Notes under the pieces: generated by a model | Told to the model about the DNA's origin: nothing | What the model saw: only the letters and a program-made list of their open reading frames with translations | The model's database searches: none | Shown: positions 27,759 to 34,845 of the stretch, one piece after another | How positions within the stretch are numbered: the first letter of the stretch is position 1 | How the letters are laid out: the number at the start of each line of letters is the position of its first letter | Made by a program: the position numbers and the translations under genes | From: Oscillospiraceae bacterium | GTDB taxonomy: Bacteria > Bacillota > Clostridia > Oscillospirales > Oscillospiraceae | NCBI GenBank assembly: GCA_017524845.1 | Contig: JAFXUU010000134.1 | Coordinates: 1-64,000 of the forward strand | DNA: 64,000 nt | Reading direction: 5' to 3'

Positions 27759-27856
27759 ATCAGCCTCCAACTCCGGCTTCAGTATAGCCGATATCCGGAT
27801 ACAAAGTGTGAACTCCGTGTAAAAGAAATGTAAACGTCCTTTCAGCGGCCGGAAGC

Positions 27857-29271
27857 TCAGACGAGGGTGAGGGAGAAGCGGAATTCCGTCTCCCCGTCCT
27901 TGGAGCGGACCCAGATGTCCTCCCCCATCTGATCCAGAATGGTCTTCACGATGTAGAGGCCGAGGCCCACGCCGTCCTTGTCCAGGCTGCGGGACCGGTC
28001 GGATTTATGGAAGCGCTCGAAAATGGCCGGCAGCTCCTCCTCCGGGATCGTCTCGCCCCGGTCCGCGATGGAGATATAGGCCTTCGCGCCCTGCTTGAAA
28101 AGGCTGACGACCAGCGGCGTGTCCGCGTGGGCGAACTTCACGGCGTTGTCCAGGATGTTGTAGATCACCCGGGCTACGTCGTCCCCGCTGCCCCGCACGA
28201 TCACCGGATCCTCCGGGATCTCGGGCCGGAGCTGCAGCCCCTTCTCGTCGATCTTTCCGTAGAGGTTCGTGATGCTCAGGCGCAGGGCTTCCGCCGCGTC
28301 GAAGCTGGAGGTGCGCAGATCGGACTTTTCCTTCATGCGGCTGATGTCCAGCATCTGCCGCACCAGACGGCTGAGGCGCTTCGTTTCGCCGGCGATGATG
28401 GAAAGGTATTTCGGCGCGCTTTCCATGGGGATCGTCCCATCCAGCAGCCCGTCGGCAAAGCCGGAGATGGTGGTCATGGGCGTTTTCAGCTCGTGGGAGA
28501 CGCTGGAAATGAATTCCTTGCGCCGGGTCTCCGAGGTCTCCAGAGCGTCCGCCATCTGATTGAAGGCCTCGCAGAGCTCGCCGATCTCGTCGTCCCTGTT
28601 TTTCATTTTTACCCGGACGCTCAGGTCGCCCTTGGCAAACTGCCGGGCAGCGGCGGCCATCTCCTTCAGCGGCGCCGATTCTCTGCGGCTGGAGATGACG
28701 GAAATGGGGATGGCGATCAGCAGGACGAGGAAGCAGGTCAGGAGCAGCATCTGTGTGAAGCTGCTCCACAGGCTCCAGATCGCGCCCGTTTTCGCGGCCG
28801 AGAAGACGTAGCCGGATATCTCCCCGCTTCGCTGCACGATCGGGATCGCGGCGACGTAGCGCTTCTCGCCGTAGAACCCCGACAGGTCGGTCAGGCGGAG
28901 CAGGCTCCCGCTGTCCTTGATTTCTTCAACAATCCGGAGGAAAGATAAGCTCCGATGTGCTGACAGGAGACGAGCGCATCGGAGCAGACGACGACGCGGC
29001 CCGCATCGTCGCAGATGAAAACGTGGAAGCCGGTGGCCCTTGAAATGGACGCTGCCTGCAGACCGAGCTCCCAGTCCTCCAGATCGGAGACCTCCCGGAC
29101 CGCCGCCGCCACGTCCGCCACGACCTCCGCCGTGGATTCCAGCATGTGCTGCTTGTCCCGCATCACATAGCTGAAGCATACGACGGAAAACAGCATGCTC
29201 AGGATGAGAAAGCTGAAAAAAACCAACCCGGCGCTGAAGATCGTGTTTCGGGACTGAATGCTCCTTCTCAT
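27857..29271 (-). pseudogene. Sensor histidine kinase, interrupted by a frameshift
   Basis: Two overlapping frames together make a complete class I kinase of about 470 residues. The 5' frame (from ATG 29271) gives the first membrane span and most of the sensing domain up to VSCQHIGAYLSSG. The 3' frame resumes at IVEEIKDSGSLLRL and continues through the second span (about LLLTCFLVLLIAIP), HAMP, the H-box SVSHELKTPMTTISG, the N-box NILDNAVKFA and the G-box GVGLGLYIVK. The switch is near 28920-28945 and is repaired by adding one base (reading G-I-V-E-E). It may be a true mutation or a sequence error. The start overlaps the regulator gene stop (ATGA), so the pair is one operon. Confidence 0.85.
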
Positions 29272-29960
29272 TTTTCGGGGAAGGTCTCGAATTTATAGCC
29301 GACGCCCCACACCGTCGACAGGGCCCAGCGGGGGCTGACGCCCTCCAGCTTTTCCCGGAGGCGCTTGACGTGGACGTCCACCGTGCGGGAATCGCCGAGA
29401 TAATCGAAGCCCCAGACCTCGTCCAGAAGCTGGTTGCGGGTATAGACCCGGTTGGGCGAGGAGGCCAGATGGAAGAGCAGGGCCATTTCCTTGGGCGGCG
29501 TATCCACCTTTTTCCCGTCGACGATCAGCTCGTAGGAGTCCATGTTGATCACCAGCTTGTCGAAGGTCAGCACCTGGCCCCGGTGCTCCTCCTCCCCCTC
29601 CGTGCGCCGGAGAACGGCGTGGATGCGGGCCAGAAGCTCCTTGACCTCGAAGGGCTTGGTGATATAGTCGTCGGCCCCCAGCTCCAGACCGTGGACCTTG
29701 TCGTCGGTCTCCTCCTTGGCCGTCAGCATGATGATGGGGGTCTTGTCGGTCTTTCGGATCGCGCTGCAGACCTGCCAGCCGTCCATCACCGGCAGCATGA
29801 CGTCCAGCAGAACGAGCTCCGGCGAGACCTCGTGAAACATTTTCAGACCTTCTCCGCCGTCTCCGGCGATCTTGACCGCGTACCCGTCCTTTTCAAGATA
29901 GATGCGGAGCAAATCGGCGATATTGGCGTCGTCCTCCACAACCAGAACCGTTTTTTCCAC
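29268..29960 (-). CDS. OmpR/PhoB-type response regulator
   Basis: A 230-residue regulator. The receiver domain has the acidic pair (VVEDDAN), the phospho-acceptor Asp in VLLDVMLPVMDGW, the Thr of MLTAKEE and the Lys of DDYITKPFE. The C-terminal winged helix (about 130-228) ends G-D-S-R-T-V-D-V-H-V-K-R-L-R-E-K-L, typical of OmpR-type DNA binding. It is the first gene of a two-gene system with the frameshifted kinase. Confidence 0.93.
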   Translation of the reverse strand: MEKTVLVVEDDANIADLLRIYLEKDGYAVKIAGDGGEGLKMFHEVSPELVLLDVMLPVMDGWQVCSAIRKTDKTPIIMLTAKEETDDKVHGLELGADDYITKPFEVKELLARIHAVLRRTEGEEEHRGQVLTFDKLVINMDSYELIVDGKKVDTPPKEMALLFHLASSPNRVYTRNQLLDEVWGFDYLGDSRTVDVHVKRLREKLEGVSPRWALSTVWGVGYKFETFPEK

Positions 29961-30080
29961 TTCACGGCCTCCCCTCGGTGTTGACGGACCCCGGAAGGCG
30001 GCAAAGCCTTCGGGGGCACGGTTTCAGTATATCATGCGCGGCGCGGGAATGGTAAACAAATCGTAAATTCCTGCGGATAG

Positions 30081-30117
30081 GAAAACCCCGGAGAACGGCG
30101 GCTGCCGTTCTCCGGGG
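30081..30117 (-). terminator. Terminator of the rplJ-rplL operon
   Basis: A perfect 14-bp stem (30086-30099 with 30104-30117) with a 4-base loop and TTTTCC on the minus strand, 18 bases past the rplL stop. Confidence 0.92.
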
Positions 30118-30134
30118 CGATACAGCAAGGAAGC

Positions 30135-30521
30135 TTACTTCAATTCGACGGTGGCGCCCACTTCCTCGAGCTTCTTCTTGAGCTCCTCGGCCTCTTCCTT
30201 GGCGACGCCTTCCTTGATCTTGGCGGGGATGGCTTCCACCAGAGCCTTGGCCTCGGCCAGGCCCAGGCCGGAGATGATCTCGCGGACGGCCTTGATGACC
30301 TTGATCTTCTCGGAGCCGAAGCTGGTCATCACGACGTCGAACTCGGTCTTCTCTTCCACTTCCTCCACGGGAGCGGCGACGGCGGGGCCGGCAGCGACGG
30401 CCACGGGGGCGGCGGCGGAGACGCCGAACTTCTCCTCGAGGGCATGAACGAGCTCGCTCAGCTCGAGAACGGTGAGGTTGGAAACTTCTTCAATCAGAGC
30501 ATTGATCTTTTCGCTGGCCAT
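30135..30521 (-). CDS. rplL: 50S ribosomal protein L7/L12
   Basis: A 128-residue stalk protein. The N-terminal dimer helix pair ([20 protein letters not shown]) is joined by an Ala/Val/Pro hinge (about 35-55) to the C-terminal factor-binding domain ([23 protein letters not shown], ending in GATVELK). It lies 39 bases downstream of rplJ with a strong GGAGG site. Confidence 0.98.
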   Translation of the reverse strand: MASEKINALIEEVSNLTVLELSELVHALEEKFGVSAAAPVAVAAGPAVAAPVEEVEEKTEFDVVMTSFGSEKIKVIKAVREIISGLGLAEAKALVEAIPAKIKEGVAKEEAEELKKKLEEVGATVELK

Positions 30522-30560
30522 TTTAATTTCCTCCTATTAAATGAGTTGTGGTCGCCTGCC

Positions 30561-31103
30561 TCAGGCAGCGCCTTCGGATTTCTTGTCTGCGATCGCCTGA
30601 AGAGCGACAGCCAGACCGCGGATGTTGGCATTGAGAACCGTTGCGAAGCTGGTGACCGGAGCCATCATCGTGCCCAGGACCTGGGCCACGAGCGCTTCCT
30701 TGGAGGGCAGCTCGCTCAGAGCGCGGACTTCCTCGGGAGTAATGACCTTCCCGTCAACGAAGCCGGCCTTGATCTTGATGGTGCTGTCCTTCTTGTCGGC
30801 GTACTCGCAGATGATCTTGGCCGCGGCCACGGGGTCGGAATGGCACACCGCCATGGAAGTCGCGCCGTGAAGGATGGGATCGAGGGCGTCGAAGCCCACC
30901 TTGTCAGCCGCGATCCTGGTGAGGGTGTTCTTGACGACGGAGTAGTCGACGCCGGCGGCGCGCATGGCGCGGCGCATCTCCGTGTCGGCAGCCACGGTGG
31001 TTCCCGTGTAATCCACGAAAACACCGCCCTGGGCTTCACGGAACTTTTTGACGAGGTCTTCCACGATCGCCTGCTTCTCACTCAGTACCCGTGCGTTAGG
31101 CAT
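30561..31103 (-). CDS. rplJ: 50S ribosomal protein L10
   Basis: A 180-residue L10, the stalk base that holds L7/L12 dimers. It starts MPNARVLSEKQAIVEDL, with GGAGGTGAAATA directly upstream. It includes FVDYTGTTVAADTEMRRAMR and VVKNTLTRIA, and the C-terminal L12-binding helix is near LNANIRGLAVALQAI. The gene is preceded by a leader of about 140 bases with a hairpin. Confidence 0.97.
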   Translation of the reverse strand: MPNARVLSEKQAIVEDLVKKFREAQGGVFVDYTGTTVAADTEMRRAMRAAGVDYSVVKNTLTRIAADKVGFDALDPILHGATSMAVCHSDPVAAAKIICEYADKKDSTIKIKAGFVDGKVITPEEVRALSELPSKEALVAQVLGTMMAPVTSFATVLNANIRGLAVALQAIADKKSEGAA

Positions 31104-31247
31104 TATTTCACCTCCGTACTGTATTCGCGCCCAAAAGAAAAACCCTCCGGCCGAAAGACAGGAGGGCAGTAAGCATCCAAGCAATAGTTCAGAAGCTCTC
31201 CTCGGCGGGACTTCCGCGCTGCCGCTGCCCGCTGTCTTTGGAACGCC
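31104..31247 (-). ncRNA. Ribosomal protein L10 leader
   Basis: The region between the operon promoter (31253-31281) and the rplJ ribosome-binding site is about 140 bases. It contains a terminator-like hairpin. In Firmicutes the L10-L12 complex binds such a leader to repress its own operon. I infer the class from position and the hairpin; I have not matched its kink-turn core residue by residue. Confidence 0.65.
31130..31166 (-). terminator. Attenuator hairpin in the L10 leader
   Basis: Minus strand: CCCTCC (31161-31166), a 12-base interval that can add a few pairs, GGAGGG (31143-31148), then TTTTTCTTTT. It is placed just before the rplJ ribosome-binding site, as expected for transcriptional attenuation. 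Confidence 0.65.
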
Positions 31248-31252
31248 CAGCT

Positions 31253-31281
31253 ATAATAACAAACGCATCCGCAGTTGTCAA
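31253..31281 (-). promoter_or_regulatory. Promoter of rplJ-rplL
   Basis: Minus strand: TTGACA (31276-31281), 17 bases, TATTAT (31253-31258). Strong near-consensus, as expected for ribosomal protein genes. It is divergent from the tRNA-Ser promoter 52 bases away. Confidence 0.88.
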
Positions 31282-31332
31282 CCGTAATCTTCCTCATTTT
31301 TTCAAAATCTTCCGATTTCCTTCGCAAACGCC

Positions 31333-31361
31333 TTGACACAGGGCGGAAGCTGTGCTATTTT
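31333..31361 (+). promoter_or_regulatory. Promoter of tRNA-Ser
   Basis: TTGACA (31333-31338), 17 bases, TATTTT (31356-31361), about 19 bases before the mature tRNA 5' end. Confidence 0.8.
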
Positions 31362-31379
31362 ACAATAGCTGCGGCAATT

Positions 31380-31471
31380 GGAGAAGTACCCAAGAGGCCG
31401 AAGGGGCTCCCCTGCTAAGGGAGTAGGGCGTGTTGAGCGCCGCTCGGGTTCAAATCCCGACTTCTCCGCCA
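31380..31471 (+). tRNA. tRNA-Ser (anticodon GCU), CCA encoded
   Basis: The acceptor stem GGAGAAG (31380-31386) pairs with CTTCTCC (31461-31467). The discriminator is G and CCA is encoded at 31469-31471. The anticodon arm reads TCCC-CTGCTAA-GGGA, giving anticodon GCT, which reads AGC and AGU serine codons. The long variable arm (near GTAGGGCGTGTTGAGCGCC) is typical of serine tRNAs, and the T arm has GGGTTCAAATCCC. Confidence 0.97.
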
Positions 31472-31473
31472 CG

Positions 31474-31516
31474 ATCCCCGGAACCGTTGATATTCCAAGG
31501 GTTCCGGGGATTTTTG
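31474..31516 (+). terminator. Terminator of tRNA-Ser
   Basis: A perfect 12-bp stem (31474-31485 with 31500-31511) followed by TTTTT, directly after the CCA end. Confidence 0.93.
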
Positions 31517-31520
31517 CTGC

Positions 31521-31730
31521 TCAGAAGCACCCGAGAATGTCATAGCAGTTGTTGTGGATGTGCTCCGCGTGGCCGCCCTTGATCGCCTCTCGGCCGGCCT
31601 TCTGCCAGCCCCGGGAGGCCAGGGTGATGCAGAAGGCGCAGGTGTCCCCGCTGGGCACCCAGGCAAATTCCGCCCCGTCCCGGATGGCGCCGTACAGGTT
31701 TTCTCTCTCAGCTTCGCTTTTCGGATTGAC
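31521..31730 (-). pseudogene. Remnant of a phage minor head protein
   Basis: A 69-codon open stretch with no start codon of its own, ending in TGA at 31521-31523. It reads V-N-P-K-S-E-A-E-R-E-N-L..., then VPSGDTCAFCITLASRGWQ and GGHAEHIHNNC. The D-T-C-A-F-C-x-x-L-A-S-R-G pattern with a later H-x-H-x-N-C is the conserved core of phage minor capsid (VG15/Mu F-like) proteins. Only the core is left; upstream the frame runs into the promoter of the next gene. It lies immediately beside tRNA-Ser, a common phage attachment site, and is best read as the scar of a decayed prophage. Confidence 0.65.
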
Positions 31731-31754
31731 TTTCCGGGAGAAAAAGATTACGAT
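31726..31754 (+). promoter_or_regulatory. Promoter of the MoaF-like gene
   Basis: TTGACT (31726-31731), 17 bases, TACGAT (31749-31754), about 36 bases before the start codon. Confidence 0.7.
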
Positions 31755-31789
31755 AGAGAAAAGAATATAATAATATGGGAGGTATCCAC

Positions 31790-32668
31790 ATGAATCTTTT
31801 TGAAAAATACGGTCCCATTGCGGCGCGCAATTCCATTTCCCAGTTCTGCCCGCCCCGCTGCTTCGAGCTGGCCGGCAGGCAGTTCGACTTCGTCATCGAC
31901 ACCGGCAAGGAAACCGGCGACATCCACCTGGATCTGGTGGACAGGGATCATCTGAGCTGGAGCATCCTGGGCGGCAAGCAGTGCGGCGAAGCCGACCGGT
32001 ACGAGGTGCGCAAGGCTGACGACTACACCTATCTGCTCACCTACTGCGTCAAGGAGCCCCGGGCCAACCACACCTTCATCATCGACGAGGAGCAGGGCCT
32101 TGTGACCTTCCTCCGCTGCTCCGTGGGCGAGAATCCCTACTACCCCTATCTGATCGACAGCCACTGGGGCTTCGGCTACATCAAGATCGAGGGTGAGGAG
32201 CACACCGACCGCCGCCGTCACGGCTTCACCGACGACGTGGTGGGCACGGGCGTCCGCTGGGTCTACGGCCATACCATGTCCACCACCCACGTCTACCACA
32301 ATTCCAACTGGTACCGCATCCAGTACGTCGCCCGCCAGGCCGGCACCAGCGGCATCAGCAGTATGATGGGCTCCCTGCCCGGCTCCGACGAGCCCGCCGA
32401 TTACGTGAAGATCAAGGAAGGCATGTACATCGTCAGCGCCACGGAGCAGAACATGGAGAAGATCCTGGGCGCCAAGATGGGCTTCCGCAGCGACACTCTT
32501 CTCTTCCTGGACAACTGGAAGAGGATGTACAGCGTCGGCCGCGGCTACGGCACCATGACCCGCGAGGGTTCCCCCGACGGCGAGATCTTCTGCATGATCG
32601 GCAAATACGCTTCCCAGCCTGAGATCGAGGAGCATATGTTCACCGATCCCAATCCCTATCTGGTCTGA
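31790..32668 (+). CDS. MoaF-like (lipocalin-fold) protein
   Basis: A 292-residue protein that matches the two-domain MoaF family in layout. The first beta-barrel half is FELAGRQFDFVIDTGKE...H-L-S-W-S-I. The second half has DDVVGTGVRWVYG, the T-H-V-Y-H-N-S-N-W-Y-R-I block, E-G-M-Y-I-V-S-A-T-E and a late F-L-D-N-W-K-R-M-Y-S-V-G-R. MoaF was named from a molybdenum-linked operon in enterobacteria, but no molybdopterin gene is present here, so the name should not be read as a function. The start has GGGAGG seven bases upstream. A strong promoter and terminator make it a single-gene transcript at the edge of a catabolic region. Confidence 0.65.
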   Translation: MNLFEKYGPIAARNSISQFCPPRCFELAGRQFDFVIDTGKETGDIHLDLVDRDHLSWSILGGKQCGEADRYEVRKADDYTYLLTYCVKEPRANHTFIIDEEQGLVTFLRCSVGENPYYPYLIDSHWGFGYIKIEGEEHTDRRRHGFTDDVVGTGVRWVYGHTMSTTHVYHNSNWYRIQYVARQAGTSGISSMMGSLPGSDEPADYVKIKEGMYIVSATEQNMEKILGAKMGFRSDTLLFLDNWKRMYSVGRGYGTMTREGSPDGEIFCMIGKYASQPEIEEHMFTDPNPYLV

Positions 32669-32686
32669 TCCCCGAAAGCAATCGTA

Positions 32687-32729
32687 CGGGGCCCGGAGCT
32701 TATCGAATAAGCTCCGGGCCCCGTTTTTT
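32687..32729 (+). terminator. Strong terminator after the MoaF-like gene
   Basis: A perfect 16-bp stem (32687-32702 with 32708-32723), 5-base loop, then TTTTTT. It lies 19 bases past the stop. Confidence 0.97.
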
Positions 32730-32757
32730 CATCTTTTTTCCTGCCTGCCGGATCGGA

Positions 32758-33413
32758 TCATTCGATCTCCCAGGTGAAGCCTGCGGAATCGCTGAGCTCC
32801 ACGTCCTCCGGCACCATGTCCGCCTGAAATGCGTTCTTCATCATCCGAAGACCGGCCGTTTCCGCGCTGACGGAGGTACGGGAGCGCACAGCGGGATCGG
32901 ACCAGTCGTATTCGACCCGCAGCAGCTTCCCCAGCCGGACGCCGGAGGCTTCGCACAGGATCTCCGCCTTTCCCGGGCGTTGGCGGCGGCGGCACGCAGC
33001 AGCTCCCCGTGCGCCGCAGCGGGATCCTTAACGGTGAAGGCGATGTTCAGCTCCGGCCGCACGCTGCAGGCGCCGACGGCGGAGAGGGCTTCACCCAGGC
33101 GAAGCACGCTGAAATCAAAGGCGAGGCGCATCCCCGTCCGGCAGACGTACCCGTCGAACACCTGTCGGTAATTCCGGTTCTCGTCCTGCTCGCTGCGGTA
33201 TTCCGTGCGTACCTGATAAGAGGACGTCTTCAAATCCTCCATCCGGAAGCCGACGGCGCACGACGCCGCCGTCAGCTCCTCGATCTGCCCGGAGGAAGCG
33301 GCGACGGCCTTTTCATAATCCATATCCTTCGCTTCCAGCTCCAGAGAGATCGTCACGTAGTCCGGCTTCTTCCGGAGACTGCCCACGCCCCTGACAGATA
33401 TCGTTCTTTCCAT
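32758..33413 (-). pseudogene. SIMPL-domain (DUF541) protein, frameshifted
   Basis: The first frame (ATG 33413) reads a SIMPL domain: MERTISVRGVGSLRKKPDYV, the E-A-K-D-M-D-Y-E-K-A-V helix, then Y-Q-V-R-T-E-Y and a later L-N-I-A-F-T-V-K-D. At A-N-A-R-E (near 32970) the frame turns into Arg-rich nonsense. Adding one A to the run in CGGGAAAGGCGG restores K-A-E-I-L-C-E-A-S-G-V-R-L-G-K-L-L and runs on to W-E-I-E and a TGA at 32758-32760. The repaired protein would be about 218 residues, normal for the family. SIMPL proteins are usually envelope proteins of unclear role; no signal peptide is visible. It follows the gene at 33436-33711 by 22 bases. Confidence 0.8.
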
Positions 33414-33435
33414 TTGCTTTCCTTTCCGCGGGAGC

Positions 33436-33711
33436 TTACTTCTTCCGCCGTTCCCGCTCTTCCATTTTCGCCCAGGCTTCCTCCCGCTCCGCGTCCTCCC
33501 TGCGGTGCCGGAAAAAGGCGGCCAGCAGCAGGATCGCGGCGATACCGGAGGAGACGCCGAAAAACAGACTGCACACAGCCACGCCGTGATCCCGCTCCCT
33601 CAGTCCAAAGTAAGCGATCGTCAGAAACACGCACAGCACGACGAACAGCACCGTCATCAGCAGGACGGGACCGACGCCCAGGACCATGATGGACTTTCTT
33701 CGCTTTTTCAC
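33436..33711 (-). CDS. Small two-span membrane protein of unknown function
   Basis: A 91-residue protein with a basic N terminus (M-K-K-R-R-K-S), two hydrophobic segments (about 9-33 and 43-66) and a highly charged C-terminal tail (H-R-R-E-D-A-E-R-E-E). The GTG at 33711 was chosen because GGAGGGAAGGAACT lies directly upstream. A longer frame to 33780 has no ribosome-binding site. It heads a two-gene unit with the SIMPL-domain gene. I do not recognise a family. Confidence 0.55.
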   Translation of the reverse strand: MKKRRKSIMVLGVGPVLLMTVLFVVLCVFLTIAYFGLRERDHGVAVCSLFFGVSSGIAAILLLAAFFRHRREDAEREEAWAKMEERERRKK

Positions 33712-33870
33712 AGTTCCTTCCCTCCTTCTCAGCCGTATTTCTTTGTTTTTCAGTTTAACACGCTTTCCCCGCTCACGCAAGCATGCGCCGCATTTTCCGG
33801 GCTCGGCCCGCCGTCCTGCGGATCAAAGCCTTTCCTGCCGCGAGTATCGTTGTTTTTTTGAAATTGCGCA

Positions 33871-33899
33871 TTGATTTACCGGGCCGAAAAAGATATAAT
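33871..33899 (+). promoter_or_regulatory. Promoter of the esterase-reductase operon
   Basis: TTGATT (33871-33876), 17 bases, TATAAT (33894-33899). The predicted start near 33906 gives a leader of about 70 bases before the esterase gene. Confidence 0.82.
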
Positions 33900-33978
33900 C
33901 GGCCTATGATAATTTGGGGTGATTATGGGAATTTTACGGTATTTTAGTAAATAGTTATTATAGAAAGGAAGAACAATC

Positions 33979-34824
33979 ATGGCAGTTTTTCAGATCAGCT
34001 TCTACTCCACCTCCCTGCACCGCAACACCGACGTGACCGCGGTGGTCCCCGCCGGCGGCCCCGTCTTCCCCATCCCCGGCCAGGAAGCCGCTCCCAAGGG
34101 TCCCCTGCGCCTGCTCATCCTCCTCCACGGCTATTCCGGCTACCATGCCGACTGGCTCCGGGGCAGCAGCCTCGATCAGCTGGCCACCATGCACCACATG
34201 GCCATTTTCTGCCCCTCCTGCGAAAACAGCTTCTATATCGACGACGTGAAGCGCGACGCCTTCTATGAGCAGTATATCTGCAAGGAGATCCCCAAGTTCG
34301 CCCGGGAAGTTTTCCACATCTCCGACAAGGTGGAGGACACTTTCATCGGCGGCCTCTCCATGGGCGGCTACGGCGCCATCCGCAACGGCCTGAAGAACCC
34401 CGACGTCTTCGGCGGCATCCTGGCCTTTTCCTCCGCCGTGATCACCGACGGTCTGTCCCATATGCCCGACGAGCCGCAGCCCGCGCCTGCCGGTCAGGGC
34501 GGCGGGGGCATGGGCATGTCCATGAGCTACTTCATCCACACCTTCGGCAAGCCCAGCCAGATCGAGGGCAGCGATGTGGATCCCAAGGCCCTTGCCAGAA
34601 AGCTGGTGGAGTCCGGCGGACCCAGGCCCAAGTTCTACATGGCCTGCGGCTCCGAGGACTTCCTCATCGAGAACAACCGCGCCCTGCACAATTATTTCGT
34701 TGAGGTGGGCCTGGAGCACTACTACGTGGAAGGCCACGGCACCCACAGCTGGGAGTATTGGAACAAGCACATCACCGATTCCCTCAACTGGATCGACGGC
34801 AAGCTGGAGACGAAGAGCGAATAA
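33979..34824 (+). CDS. Alpha/beta hydrolase, esterase D/tributyrin esterase type
   Basis: A 281-residue hydrolase without signal peptide. The oxyanion region is LLILLHGYSGYH (near residue 50), the nucleophile is in GGLSMGGYGA (Ser near 124), and the late acid and histidine are in ACGSEDFLI and G-H-G-T-H-S-W-E-Y-W. It resembles EstA/FrmB-like esterases that cut acetyl, feruloyl or short-chain acyl esters. A Gly/Met-rich insertion (about 170-182) is unusual. It is 21 bases upstream of the reductase gene, suggesting that it releases an acid or phenol for that enzyme. Confidence 0.85.
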   Translation: MAVFQISFYSTSLHRNTDVTAVVPAGGPVFPIPGQEAAPKGPLRLLILLHGYSGYHADWLRGSSLDQLATMHHMAIFCPSCENSFYIDDVKRDAFYEQYICKEIPKFAREVFHISDKVEDTFIGGLSMGGYGAIRNGLKNPDVFGGILAFSSAVITDGLSHMPDEPQPAPAGQGGGGMGMSMSYFIHTFGKPSQIEGSDVDPKALARKLVESGGPRPKFYMACGSEDFLIENNRALHNYFVEVGLEHYYVEGHGTHSWEYWNKHITDSLNWIDGKLETKSE

Positions 34825-34845
34825 GAAGGACGAAAGGAACGCAGC

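Noticed and set aside
28920..28960. Programmed -1 frameshift in the sensor kinase gene
   Set aside because: No slippery heptamer of the X-XXY-YYZ type and no clear downstream pseudoknot; a simple single-base loss explains it better.
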